DNA of 64,000 nucleotides from Clostridia bacterium (GTDB lineage: Bacteria; Bacillota; Clostridia; TANB77; CAG-508), in NCBI GenBank assembly GCA_016290095.1, contig JAEESU010000010.1, positions 91,286-155,285 of the forward strand. Reading direction: 5' to 3'. The translations under genes and the position numbers were made by a program. Shown here piece by piece: positions 41,267 to 51,689 of this stretch (position 1 is its first letter; each line of letters starts with the position of its first letter). The notes below the pieces were generated by a model. The model saw only the letters and a program-made list of their open reading frames with translations, was not told the origin of the DNA and did no database searches.

Positions 41267-42994
41267 ATGAATTTAAACGAGAGTGACGAGTACAAAGTAA
41301 AAATTGAGAAGAATCTAAGGCATAGACGAGGAGTAGCATATTCTATTGGATTATGTGCTGTTCTAGTTGGACTTTTAATTGTTTTGATATATGTAATTCA
41401 ATATCAAGATTCTGTTACAATGAAGTATTTCGTAAATGATAGACAAGTAGCATCATTAGAAGGTGTTATTAAAGATTTAAGCCAGAAATCTGGAGAACAT
41501 GATTATTATTTTGATATACAATCAATAGAACAGTTAGTTTATGGTGATCAACATTATAAACAAGGTGAATATAAAAAATATAACGAAAATATAGATAGTT
41601 GTTATATTGAAAATCCATGTGAAATTATAGCAATAACAGCCGAAAAAAATTATTACACAAAATATACACAAATTACATCAGATGTCACAATTGCTGGATT
41701 TCCAATAACATCAAAAACAAATAATGGATATTCAGAAGATTTCTTTATTGAAAAACCAGTTAAATTAATAGATAACAGACTATATGTTAGTATGGATGAT
41801 GTTGGAACAATGTTTAACATTCAAATTAATTGGGATAATCCATATAGATTTAAATTATATACAATGGATGTAATTGTTGAGTCTGCAAAACCAATAGTAG
41901 CTAGAGCTGGTTACCAAAATCTTAGTGGATATTTTGAAAATTTGAAAGCAATTTTAGATGGATATGCAATTGTATCTGATCCACAAAACCCTGAGTTATT
42001 CGGTGTATTATCATTATCAACAGGAACTGAAATTTTAGGAACAAAATATAAAGATATTAGATATGTGCAAAATTTAAAAGAGTTTTATTTAACAGCTGAA
42101 AATGGAACAATGGGATTGGCAGATTCAACAGGAACACCTTTCATTCCTGTTCAAAGTAATTATACAAGCATTTCAATATTAGACGAACAAAAAAGATTAT
42201 ATTTAGTAGGAAAAGATAGACAATATGGTGTTGTTGATAAAAAAGGACAAGAAATTATTTTCGTTGAATATGATCAATTAGGTATTGATATTTCAAAATT
42301 TGAATATGATGATTTAACAAATGGTAATTTATTATTTGAAAAATGTATTCCTTTTTTCAAAAAAGAGGCTGATAAAACCACTATTACTAACATTAACAGT
42401 AAGGACAACACCAATATAAAAGGAACATATGGATTATTGGATTTAGACGGAAATGTCATACCAGATATTTCATGCGATAGTTTTGGTTATATTTCTTTAA
42501 ATTCTAGCTCAAATTCAACAAGAGATAGAAGTACATTAATTATACCAGAATCAATGGGAATAAAAGGAATTATTTATAACAGAGGAGATAGATATGGTAT
42601 CTACATTGTAGATGGAAATGAAAATACTCCAAATATTCCGGCTTCATTCGCAAAAATTTATGTTGCTATTAAAGATGGACAAAAAGATTATTATTTAGAA
42701 ACAATAGATAATCAAACAATTCGTTTAGCAGACTATTTAGCAGATAATGGATATGTAAAAAAACAAACTTCCGTACAACCAGCACCAACTACTTCTAATG
42801 AACCAACAAATACAGCAATAGAAAACACTGTAGAAACAATAACTGAAGAACCAGTTTCATCACAAGAAATAAAGAATGAAGTTGGTACAGAGCCAGCAAT
42901 GGAAGAAGGAGTTTCAAATGAAGTAGTTACTGATAGTATTGAAGAAAATGTAGAATCAAATGAAATTATTGAAGAAAATAACATTGTAGAATAG
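41267..42994 (+). CDS. Membrane-anchored WG-repeat protein with copper-amine-oxidase-N-like segment and acidic C-terminal tail
   Basis: N-terminal TM; KPVKLIDNRLYVSMDDVGTMF; repeated YGVVDKKGQEI/YGLLDLDGNVI units. Confidence 0.75.
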   Translation: MNLNESDEYKVKIEKNLRHRRGVAYSIGLCAVLVGLLIVLIYVIQYQDSVTMKYFVNDRQVASLEGVIKDLSQKSGEHDYYFDIQSIEQLVYGDQHYKQGEYKKYNENIDSCYIENPCEIIAITAEKNYYTKYTQITSDVTIAGFPITSKTNNGYSEDFFIEKPVKLIDNRLYVSMDDVGTMFNIQINWDNPYRFKLYTMDVIVESAKPIVARAGYQNLSGYFENLKAILDGYAIVSDPQNPELFGVLSLSTGTEILGTKYKDIRYVQNLKEFYLTAENGTMGLADSTGTPFIPVQSNYTSISILDEQKRLYLVGKDRQYGVVDKKGQEIIFVEYDQLGIDISKFEYDDLTNGNLLFEKCIPFFKKEADKTTITNINSKDNTNIKGTYGLLDLDGNVIPDISCDSFGYISLNSSSNSTRDRSTLIIPESMGIKGIIYNRGDRYGIYIVDGNENTPNIPASFAKIYVAIKDGQKDYYLETIDNQTIRLADYLADNGYVKKQTSVQPAPTTSNEPTNTAIENTVETITEEPVSSQEIKNEVGTEPAMEEGVSNEVVTDSIEENVESNEIIEENNIVE

Positions 42995-43016
42995 AGTTTT
43001 AAAAGAATAAAAATGG

Positions 43017-43049
43017 CTTCTATAAATATAATTTATAGAAGTCTTTTTT
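43017..43049 (+). terminator. Rho-independent terminator
   Basis: CTTCTATAAAT…ATTTATAGAAG tc TTTTTT. Confidence 0.8.
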
Positions 43050-43063
43050 GTTTGGAGGGAAAA

Positions 43064-43414
43064 ATGAAAAAATATTTAAAAGGAATTTCTATATCTTTGT
43101 TTTTATCACTTAGTATGATTTTTGTTCTATCTATTCTGGTTAGTAATACTAAATTTAGTGAAAGTTTGATTAAACCAGCTACGATGATAATTACTTTTAT
43201 TTCTATTTTTTGTGGTGCGTATTCAGTATCAAAGACGAAAAAAGAAAAAGGAATTGTAAATGGAATTACTATGGGAATAATCTATGTAGGAATATTATAT
43301 TTAATATCAGTAATATTAAATTATGGCTTTTATCTAACATTGAGTTCTATTATAATGATTGTAATCGGCATGATTGGTGGACTAATAGGAGGAGTGATTG
43401 GTGTGAATTTTTAA
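43064..43414 (+). CDS. TIGR04086-type four-TM membrane protein
   Basis: MKKYLKGISISLFLSLSMIFVLS… sec-locus membrane protein; RBS TTTGGAGGG. Confidence 0.7.
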   Translation: MKKYLKGISISLFLSLSMIFVLSILVSNTKFSESLIKPATMIITFISIFCGAYSVSKTKKEKGIVNGITMGIIYVGILYLISVILNYGFYLTLSSIIMIVIGMIGGLIGGVIGVNF

Positions 43415-43523
43415 AATTTATTTTTTAAATAAAAATATGTTGATATTTTTATAATTTTAATATACAATTTACAAGAAAAGCGAATGATAGCACTTTACAT
43501 AAATATTATACAAAGGAGGGAGT

Positions 43524-44183
43524 ATGGTAACTTTTGAAGATGTTGTTAATAACATTGAAGTGAAAGAATTAATAAATAATGCTCAAAAACAACTAGATGT
43601 TTTAGGATATACAGAACATTCTTATAGACATGTTAATATAGTAGCTGAAAGAGCAGCATATATATTAAGAACTTTAGGCTATGATGAACATAGAATTGAA
43701 TTAGCTAAAATCGCTGGATATATGCACGATATAGGAAATTCTGTTAATAGAGTTGATCATGCACATACAGGAGCAATTTTAGCTTATCAAATTTTAAAAG
43801 ATATGCAAATGGATGCATCAGATAGAACAGAAATCATGATGGCAATTGGAAATCACGACGAATTAACAGGTACAGCTGTAAGTGATATATCTGCAGCGAT
43901 AATATTGGCAGATAAATCTGATGCACATAGAAGCAGGGTTTCAAAAAAAGATAGAAGCCTATTTGATAAACATGATGAAGTAAATTATGCTGTAACTAGT
44001 TCAGAATTAAAAATCGATACTGAAGATAATAAAGCTATCTTAAATTTAACAATAGATACTAATATTTGTCCAGTCATTGATTATTTTGAAATATTTATGG
44101 AAAGAACTAAGATGAGTAAAAGAGCAGCAAAATATTTAGGATTATGGTTTGAATTAATAATTAATGATACAAACTTATTATAG
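43524..44183 (+). CDS. HD domain phosphohydrolase
   Basis: EHSYRHVNIVAERAAYILR…IAGYMHDIGNSVNRVDHAHTG…IGNHDE. Confidence 0.93.
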   Translation: MVTFEDVVNNIEVKELINNAQKQLDVLGYTEHSYRHVNIVAERAAYILRTLGYDEHRIELAKIAGYMHDIGNSVNRVDHAHTGAILAYQILKDMQMDASDRTEIMMAIGNHDELTGTAVSDISAAIILADKSDAHRSRVSKKDRSLFDKHDEVNYAVTSSELKIDTEDNKAILNLTIDTNICPVIDYFEIFMERTKMSKRAAKYLGLWFELIINDTNLL

Positions 44184-44195
44184 GAGGTAGTTATT

Positions 44196-45644
44196 TTGGA
44201 AAAGAAAGTAAGAGTAGTAAAAACAATAGTAATTATATTAGTAGCAGTACTTTTATGCCTAATTGCTTTTGTAGGATTATTTGTTAAACGTTATGGTATA
44301 TGGACTAATATATTACCTGATTATCAATATGGAATGGAATTAAGCGGATTTAGAGAATTACATTTTGTATTAGACAATTCAGAAGAGGAAAAAGAAGTTT
44401 TTCTAGATAAAAATGGAAATTACATGGGAGATGTAAAAGAAACAAGTACATCAGATAGTTCAGGAGTTTCTGTATCTATGGTAGATGAAAATGGTGAGGC
44501 TGTAGAAAATCCAGAAGAATTGCTAAATGGAGTTACAGATGATGGAACAGAAACAGAAAGTGAATTCATAAAAGAAAAAAGAACTGTAAAAGCAAATCCA
44601 GATGAACTTAGAACAATTAATAATTTTGAAAAAACAAAACAAATTATTCAAAACAGATTAAATAAAATAGATTTTAATGAATACAATATTAGACAAAATA
44701 ATATTACAGGTGAATTAGTAATAGAATTACCTGATAATGAAAATCTTTCATTAGGTGAAGCATTAATTACTACACCAGGAAAAATAACAATTATAGATTA
44801 TCAAACAGGAATGATATTATTAGACGATTCTCATGTTAAAAGTTCTAATATATTAGGAGCTTCAAATGAGAATGGATATCAAACATATCTACAATTAAAA
44901 TTTGATAAAGAAGGAACTAATATTTTAAGAGATATTAGTAATAAGTATAGAACAGTTGTAGATGAAGCTGGAGAAGAAACAACAACATATATTTCTGTAA
45001 ATCTAGATGAATCTACGCTTATATCAACATATTTTGGTGATGAAATAACAAATGGTACTTTACAAATACCATATGGACAAGCAATAACAGATTATAATGA
45101 GTATATTGCATTTGCTGAAAATTCTTCATATTTATCTAATGTAATTAATGGTGATAGCCTACCTTTAAAATATACACTAAGTTCAGATAACTATATTAAT
45201 ACATCTGTAAATACAAAGACTCTTTTAATAGTAGAAATAATATTTACTGTTGCAATTTTAGTCGTTTCATTAATAATGATTATAATTTATCGATTAGAAG
45301 CAATTAAATTTGTTGGAGCTGGATTAATCTATATTTCTTTAATTGCTTTAATATGCAGATATACTAATGTAGCTATAACATATAATGCATTAATAGCATT
45401 TGTTTCTGTAATAGCAATGAATTATTATTTATATTTTAAAATCTTAAAAGATATAAAATCAGGAAAAGGTGCTAAAGAAGCACTAAAAACAAATTTGACA
45501 AAACTATTTTTAGCAATTATTCCGGTAGCAATTATAGCAGTAATCTTTATATTTATGTCTAGTATTGTTATTAGCAGTATAGGTATGCTTTTATTCTGGG
45601 GATTAGTGTTACTAGCTTTATTAAGTTTAATTGCATTAGTATAG
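44196..45644 (+). CDS. SecD-like protein translocase subunit (diverged)
   Basis: Position after tgt, SecD-like P1 region (IIQNRLNKIDFNEYNIRQN…ELPDNENLSLGEALITTPGKITI) and C-terminal TM bundle. Confidence 0.8.
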   Translation: MEKKVRVVKTIVIILVAVLLCLIAFVGLFVKRYGIWTNILPDYQYGMELSGFRELHFVLDNSEEEKEVFLDKNGNYMGDVKETSTSDSSGVSVSMVDENGEAVENPEELLNGVTDDGTETESEFIKEKRTVKANPDELRTINNFEKTKQIIQNRLNKIDFNEYNIRQNNITGELVIELPDNENLSLGEALITTPGKITIIDYQTGMILLDDSHVKSSNILGASNENGYQTYLQLKFDKEGTNILRDISNKYRTVVDEAGEETTTYISVNLDESTLISTYFGDEITNGTLQIPYGQAITDYNEYIAFAENSSYLSNVINGDSLPLKYTLSSDNYINTSVNTKTLLIVEIIFTVAILVVSLIMIIIYRLEAIKFVGAGLIYISLIALICRYTNVAITYNALIAFVSVIAMNYYLYFKILKDIKSGKGAKEALKTNLTKLFLAIIPVAIIAVIFIFMSSIVISSIGMLLFWGLVLLALLSLIALV

Positions 45645-45663
45645 TGAATAAAGGAGAGAAAAC

Positions 45664-46296
45664 ATGAAATTAGATAGTTTAAAAAAGATATTATTATTAG
45701 GATTAATTTTGCTTATTATAGCTGGAACAATAGTAATTGCATTAAAAGGTTTAAATGTTTCATTACTATTCCACGAGCATGAATCAATATCACTTTTTAT
45801 TGGAAAAGAAATAGATGTAAATGAATTCAAAACTATTTGTAAGGATGTATTTGGAAATAAGAAATTTATTTTAAGAAAAATTGAAGTGTTTGGTGATTCT
45901 ATTAATATTAATGCTGATTCAATTACAAACGAAGAATTGGAAGCATTAGCTAATAAAATAAATGAAAAATATAATCAAGAGTATAAAGCAGAAAATATTC
46001 ATGTAACAACAATTCCAAATATAAGAATTAGAGATATCATAAGACCATATATTAAACCTGTAATAATCTCAGCTGCTTTGATATTGGCATATATGATAAT
46101 TAGATTTAGAAAAATGAATATTTTAGAATTACTTGGAAAAGGATTTTTAACTATTGCATTAACTGAAGCAGCATTATTAAGCGTTATTGCAATTACTAGA
46201 ATACCAGTTTCTGCAGTTGTTATTAATTTAATGTTTGTTGTAGCAATGATAGAATTAGTTATTTATAATTATAAAACAGAAAAAAATTACAATTAG
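45664..46296 (+). CDS. SecF-like protein translocase subunit (truncated/diverged)
   Basis: Follows secD; N-term TM, P1-like domain, about 3 further TMs. Confidence 0.7.
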   Translation: MKLDSLKKILLLGLILLIIAGTIVIALKGLNVSLLFHEHESISLFIGKEIDVNEFKTICKDVFGNKKFILRKIEVFGDSININADSITNEELEALANKINEKYNQEYKAENIHVTTIPNIRIRDIIRPYIKPVIISAALILAYMIIRFRKMNILELLGKGFLTIALTEAALLSVIAITRIPVSAVVINLMFVVAMIELVIYNYKTEKNYN

Positions 46297-46345
46297 TAAA
46301 AAAGACTTGATTTTTTCAAATAATTGTAGTAGAATAATTATGCTC

Positions 46346-46405
46346 TAGAAGAGTAATACCATAAACTTGGTTTATAGGAAATCCTTCTTTTACTCAGTTT
46401 ATGGC
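46346..46405 (+). promoter_or_regulatory. Candidate S15 autoregulatory leader with alternative pairings
   Basis: CCATAAAC (46359-46366) can pair with GTTTATAGG (46370-46378) or GTTTATGG (46397-46404); GAGTAA/TTACTC. Confidence 0.5.
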
Positions 46406-46434
46406 AAATAAAAATTTTATAGGAGGTAAATGTT

Positions 46435-46698
46435 ATGACAAAGGAAAGAAAACAAGAATTAATCGCACAATATAAAAGAGAAGAAAATGATACTGGTTCA
46501 CCAGAGGTTCAAATAGCTCTTTTAACTGAAAGAATTTCTGAATTAACAGAACATTTAAAAGTTCATCAAAAAGATAATCACTCTAGAAGAGGATTATTAA
46601 AGATGATCGGAAAGAGAAGAAATCTATTAAACTATTTAGCTGAAAAAGATATAAATAGATATAGAGATATTGTTAAAAAATTAAATTTAAGAAAGTAA
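46435..46698 (+). CDS. rpsO: 30S ribosomal protein S15
   Basis: Full-length S15 sequence. Confidence 0.99.
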   Translation: MTKERKQELIAQYKREENDTGSPEVQIALLTERISELTEHLKVHQKDNHSRRGLLKMIGKRRNLLNYLAEKDINRYRDIVKKLNLRK

Positions 46699-46704
46699 TT
46701 ATGA

Positions 46705-46737
46705 AAAAGCAGGTAATTTATTTTACTTGCTTTTTTT
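46705..46737 (+). terminator. Rho-independent terminator
   Basis: GCAGGTAA…TTACTTGC TTTTTTT. Confidence 0.85.
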
Positions 46738-46762
46738 ATACTAATATAGTAAAATATTTGTG

Positions 46763-46840
46763 GTTATTTATTTGGATAGTAGCTTGTACAATATCTAGTA
46801 AAAATTAGACATTGTAGAGGTTACAGTTCAAATAAATAAT
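46763..46840 (+). promoter_or_regulatory. Long imperfect hairpin in pnp 5' leader
   Basis: GTTATTTATTTGGA/TTCAAATAAATAAT outer stem, GTAGCTT-GTACAAT/ATTGTA-GAGGTTAC middle stem, TCTAGT-aaaa-ATTAGA tip. Confidence 0.65.
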
Positions 46841-46865
46841 AGAATTATTTGAGGAGGAATGTAAA

Positions 46866-49007
46866 ATGTTTAAAAGTTACAGTATGGAATTAGCAGGAAG
46901 AACTTTAACATTAGAAACAGGAAAAATGGCAGGGCTTGCCAATGGAAGCGTTTTAGTTAAGTATGGAGATACAACAGTATTAGTTAATGTAACAGCTTCT
47001 AAAGAACCCAAAGAAGGTGTGGATTTTTTTCCACTTTCAGTAGATTATGAAGAAAGATTATATTCAGTTGGAAAAATACCAGGTGGATATACAAAAAGAG
47101 AAGGAAAACCTACAGATAAAGCAATATTAACAGCGAGAGCAATAGATAGACCAATTAGACCTTTATTTCCAAAAGATTTTAGAAATGATGTAGTTGTTAG
47201 TTGTTTAGTATTATCAGTAGAACAAGACTGTTCACCAGAAGTATGCGCTATGATTGGTACATCAGCAGCATTATCAATTTCAGATATACCTTTTGGAGGA
47301 CCTACAGCATCAGTTGCAGTTGGATATGTTGATGGACAAGTAGTTATTAACCCAACAGAAGCTGAGAGGGAAGTAAGTAGATTAAATTTAACGGTTGCAG
47401 GAACTGTAGATAAAATAGCAATGATTGAAGCAGGAGCTTATGAATTAACAAACGAAGAAATGCTAAATGCAATAAAAACAGCTCATGTAGAAATTAAGAG
47501 AATTTGCGAATTCATTCAAAAAATGAAAGATGAAATTGGAAAACCAAAATTCGAATATACACCTTTTGCAGTTAATGAAGAATTGTATGAACTTCTTTCA
47601 GAAAACTTTGGAGAAAGAATGAAACAAGATGTTCAAACTCCAGATAAACCAGAAAGAGATGAAAAAATTTCTAAATTAACAGAAGATGTAAAAGCTTGGT
47701 ACGGAGAAAAATTTGGTGAAGAAAAATTAGAAGCAGATAAATCAGCAATTGGAGAAGCAATTTACAAATTAGAAAAGAAAACAGTTAGAAAATTAATTTT
47801 AGATGAAGGCAAGAGAGTTGATGGTAGAGGAATATATGATATAAGACCATTATCTTGCGAAGTAGGTTTAATCCCTAGAGTTCACGGCAGTGCATTATTT
47901 AATAGAGGAAGAACTCAAGTAATGTCTATTGTTACACTTGGAATGAAGAGTGAAGAACAAATGCTAGATGGTATTGATACAGAAGAATCTAAAAGATATA
48001 TGCATCAATATAATTTTCCAGGATATAGTGTTGGTGAAGCAAAATCATCAAGAGGACCTGGAAGAAGAGAGATTGGTCATGGTGCATTAGCTGAAAAAGC
48101 ATTAGTTCCAGTACTTCCAACAGTAGAAGAATTCCCATATTCAATAAGAGTAGTATCAGAAATATTAAGTTCAAATGGATCTACATCACAAGGAAGTATT
48201 TGTGCATCAACACTTTCATTAATGGATGCAGGTGTTCCAATTAAAAAACCAGTTGCTGGTATTTCTACAGGATTAATTACTGATGAAAATGATCCATCAA
48301 GATATGTTGTTATAACAGATATTCAAGGAATCGAAGATTTCTTTGGAGATATGGACTTTAAAGTTGGTGGAACAAGAGATGGTATTACAGCTATTCAAGT
48401 AGATATTAAAGTTGATGGATTAAGTTATGATATTATAGCAGAAGCTTTTGACAGAACTTTAAAAGCTAGAACATATATTTTAGATGAAATTATGGCACCT
48501 CAAATTGCTGAGCCAAGACCAGAAATTTCTAAATATGCTCCAAAAATCATTAACATGAAAATTAATCCAGAAAAAATTAAAGATGTTATTGGTTCAGGTG
48601 GAAAAGTTATTAACAAAATCATTGAAGACACAGGTGTTAAAATTGATATTGAAGAAGATGGATCAGTATTTATTTATTCTGAAGATTTAGAAGGAGCTAG
48701 AAAAGCTCAAAGTATAATTGAAGAAATTACAAGAGAAATTGAAGTTGATGGGATATATACTGGAAAAGTTACAAGATTAATGAACTTTGGTGCTTTTATT
48801 GATTTAGGTGGTGGAAAAGAAGGATTACTTCATATTTCTAAAATATCTAAAGAAAGGGTAAATAAAGTTGAAGATGTATTTAAAGTTGGAGATGAAGTAA
48901 CAGTTAAAGTATATGAAATTGATGATCAAGGAAGAATAAACTTAACAAGAAAAGATTTATATTCAGAAGAATCTTCATTATCAGAAGAACCACAAGAGCA
49001 ACAATAA
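46866..49007 (+). CDS. pnp: Polyribonucleotide nucleotidyltransferase
   Basis: Full-length PNPase with KH and S1 domains. Confidence 0.99.
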   Translation: MFKSYSMELAGRTLTLETGKMAGLANGSVLVKYGDTTVLVNVTASKEPKEGVDFFPLSVDYEERLYSVGKIPGGYTKREGKPTDKAILTARAIDRPIRPLFPKDFRNDVVVSCLVLSVEQDCSPEVCAMIGTSAALSISDIPFGGPTASVAVGYVDGQVVINPTEAEREVSRLNLTVAGTVDKIAMIEAGAYELTNEEMLNAIKTAHVEIKRICEFIQKMKDEIGKPKFEYTPFAVNEELYELLSENFGERMKQDVQTPDKPERDEKISKLTEDVKAWYGEKFGEEKLEADKSAIGEAIYKLEKKTVRKLILDEGKRVDGRGIYDIRPLSCEVGLIPRVHGSALFNRGRTQVMSIVTLGMKSEEQMLDGIDTEESKRYMHQYNFPGYSVGEAKSSRGPGRREIGHGALAEKALVPVLPTVEEFPYSIRVVSEILSSNGSTSQGSICASTLSLMDAGVPIKKPVAGISTGLITDENDPSRYVVITDIQGIEDFFGDMDFKVGGTRDGITAIQVDIKVDGLSYDIIAEAFDRTLKARTYILDEIMAPQIAEPRPEISKYAPKIINMKINPEKIKDVIGSGGKVINKIIEDTGVKIDIEEDGSVFIYSEDLEGARKAQSIIEEITREIEVDGIYTGKVTRLMNFGAFIDLGGGKEGLLHISKISKERVNKVEDVFKVGDEVTVKVYEIDDQGRINLTRKDLYSEESSLSEEPQEQQ

Positions 49008-49089
49008 TTTATTAGGACTTAAGATATTTATTTTATAAATGTTTTTGATTGAAGTTTTTTAATTGAAAGAAATTGGATTAGAAACAATA

Positions 49090-49140
49090 AAAATGAAATG
49101 AGGAAGGAACATCTCTGATGAGAAGCTCATTTCATTTTTT
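49090..49140 (+). terminator. Rho-independent terminator with long apical loop
   Basis: AAATGAAATGAG…CTCATTTCATTTTTT. Confidence 0.7.
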
Positions 49141-49387
49141 AATTAGTCCTATGAAAATTTCTTGATTAAAAAAACAAAAAGAGAAAAAATACTTATAAAA
49201 TATGAAGAAATATTTATAAAAAATTCATAAAATTTGCATAAATAAGAATCATAAAACTGAATATAATAATTATTATAATTATGTTACGAATTTATTAATT
49301 TTTTCTTAAAAACTTGCAATTATTTCCACAAAATGCTATAATTACAAAGTATGGAAAAATATAACATATGAAAAAAGGAGAAGAAAA

Positions 49388-50620
49388 GTGAAATATTTAT
49401 ATCTTTTGCAACAAGCATTAATATGGATAATAACTATTTACTGGGCATACCAAATAATAGTTAGTTTTTGTTCACTAATTAAATTAAAAGACAAGAAATT
49501 ATTAATCGAAAAAGATCATAAATTTATGGCTATTATACCAGCTCATAACGAAGAAGCTGTTATTAAAAACTTAGTTGAAAGTTTAAATAATCAAGATTAT
49601 CCAAAAGAATTATATGATGTTTATGTAATAGCAGATAATTGTACAGATAGAACTGCAGAAATTGCCAAAGATGCAGGAGCAATAGTTATGAAGAGATTTG
49701 ATGATCTTCATAAAACAAAAGGATTTGCATTAAATTGGTTTTTACAACAAAAAATAGAAGAAAATGCAGATTATGATGCTTTCTGTGTATTTGATGCAGA
49801 TAACATAGTAGATAAGAATTTCTTAAAAAATATGAATAAAAAACTTTGCCAAGGAGAAGAAATTGTTCAAGGATATAGAGATATCAAGAATCCTACAGAT
49901 TCATGGATTGCATCTGGATATGCAATATTCTATTGGATGATGAACAGATTCTATCATTTAGCTAGATACAATTTGGGATTATCACCATTAATAAATGGAA
50001 CAGGTTTTATGGTGAAATTTGATTTAGTGAAACCTAATGGATGGCAGACAATTACTTTAACAGAAGATATAGAATTTTCATTAATAAATATAGCAAAAGG
50101 AAGAAGACTAGGATGGGCTACAGACGCAATTGTTTATGATGAACAACCAGTTCATTTTGATCAAAGCTGGTCTCAACGTTCAAGATGGACAGTAGGGCAT
50201 TTACAATGTATGAAAAATTATACAAAAGACTTGGCAAAAGGAGTAATGGAGAAAAAAACATTAATGAATTTTGATGGTTTATTATACATGTTCGGAATTC
50301 CAATGATGTTATTAACATTTTTACTATTAGCTGTAAATGCATTATTATATATGGGAAATGATATGACTTTTGCAGATCTTATGGGAAATTATGCGAGATA
50401 CTTAATAGCAACATTTATTTTACCAGTTATTACAGGAACTGCTATTATGGCACTTGATAAAAGAAAAATAAAACCTATGTTATTTGGAATTCTATGTTAT
50501 CCTTTATTTTTAGGTTCATGGATATTAATTAATATAAAATGTATCATTAAACCAAATACAAAATGGGAAAAGATTGAGCATGTTAGAGACATTAATATTA
50601 AAGAAGTTAACAATGCTTAA
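49388..50620 (+). CDS. Glycosyltransferase family 2, membrane-bound
   Basis: IIPAHNEEAVIKNLVESLNNQDYP, FDADN, RSRWTVGHLQ; N- and C-terminal TMs. Confidence 0.92.
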   Translation: MKYLYLLQQALIWIITIYWAYQIIVSFCSLIKLKDKKLLIEKDHKFMAIIPAHNEEAVIKNLVESLNNQDYPKELYDVYVIADNCTDRTAEIAKDAGAIVMKRFDDLHKTKGFALNWFLQQKIEENADYDAFCVFDADNIVDKNFLKNMNKKLCQGEEIVQGYRDIKNPTDSWIASGYAIFYWMMNRFYHLARYNLGLSPLINGTGFMVKFDLVKPNGWQTITLTEDIEFSLINIAKGRRLGWATDAIVYDEQPVHFDQSWSQRSRWTVGHLQCMKNYTKDLAKGVMEKKTLMNFDGLLYMFGIPMMLLTFLLLAVNALLYMGNDMTFADLMGNYARYLIATFILPVITGTAIMALDKRKIKPMLFGILCYPLFLGSWILINIKCIIKPNTKWEKIEHVRDINIKEVNNA

Positions 50621-50644
50621 AAATTAATAAAAATTTTGAAATTA

Positions 50645-50680
50645 GGGGATGGAAAATTTTAAGATTTTCTATCCCTTTTT
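50645..50680 (+). terminator. Rho-independent terminator
   Basis: GGGATGGAAAAT…ATTTTCTATCCCTTTTT. Confidence 0.85.
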
Positions 50681-50771
50681 ACTTGTAAAAAAATGAAAAA
50701 AATGATAGTATTATTTCATGCATTTTATGCATAAAATTAAATTAAAATAAATTGACAGAAGGGAATAAGGC

Positions 50772-51689
50772 ATGGATGATTTCGAGAAAGAGCTTCAAGA
50801 TATTGTAGGAAAACAAAATCTATTTATAGATGAGCCTATGAGTAAACATACATCATTTCGAATTGGTGGAATTGCTGATTACTTTGTTAAAATAAATTCA
50901 GTAGAAGAATTAAAGAGTGTCCTTGAATTTGCAAATAAAAATAAGTTACCATTTACAATTATAGGAAATGGTACAAATCTTTTAGTTAGAGAAGCAGGAA
51001 TAAGAGGACTAGTATTAAAAATTAATTTTAATGATTTTAAGATAAAAAAAGTATCTGATGATATATTAATAACTGCAGAGTCTGGAATGAGCTTAGCAAG
51101 CCTTTCTTCTATTGCTTTAAAAGAAGAAATCCAAGGCTTAGAATTTTTATCAGGAATTCCTGGTACAGTTGGTGGAGCAATTAGAATGAATGCAGGTGCA
51201 TATGGTAGTGAAATAAAAGATTTTGTTGTTAAAAGTAGAGTCATGACATATGATGGAAAAATAAAAACATTGCAACTTTCAGAACATCAATTTGAATATC
51301 GTAATAGTGTATTTTCAAAAATGAATTGTATAATAATTGATACAACTCTTAAAGTAAAAAAAGGAAACAAAGATGATATAAAAGCAAAAATAGATGAATT
51401 ATCAGAATCTAGGAGAAAGTCACAACCATTAGAGTATCCTAATGCAGGAAGTACTTTTAAAAGAAAAGAAGGAGTTATTACTGCAAAATTAATTGATGAA
51501 TGTGGTTTAAAAGGATATAGTGTTGGAGATGCTGAAGTATCTACTAAACATGCTGGCTTCGTTATCAATAAAGGAAAAGCAACAGCTGAGGATGTATTAA
51601 GTGTTGTAAATCACATAAAAGAAGTGATAAAAGAAAAATATAATATAGATTTAGACTTAGAAATTTTGGTATTAGGAGAGGAAAAATAA
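50772..51689 (+). CDS. murB: UDP-N-acetylmuramate dehydrogenase
   Basis: HTSFRIGG, GNGTNLLV, GIPGTVGGAIRMNAGAYG, YPNAGSTFKR. Confidence 0.98.
   Translation: MDDFEKELQDIVGKQNLFIDEPMSKHTSFRIGGIADYFVKINSVEELKSVLEFANKNKLPFTIIGNGTNLLVREAGIRGLVLKINFNDFKIKKVSDDILITAESGMSLASLSSIALKEEIQGLEFLSGIPGTVGGAIRMNAGAYGSEIKDFVVKSRVMTYDGKIKTLQLSEHQFEYRNSVFSKMNCIIIDTTLKVKKGNKDDIKAKIDELSESRRKSQPLEYPNAGSTFKRKEGVITAKLIDECGLKGYSVGDAEVSTKHAGFVINKGKATAEDVLSVVNHIKEVIKEKYNIDLDLEILVLGEEK

Noticed and set aside
43210-43428. Overlapping 72-aa + strand ORF
   Set aside because: Alternate frame of the TIGR04086-type gene with non-protein-like composition.
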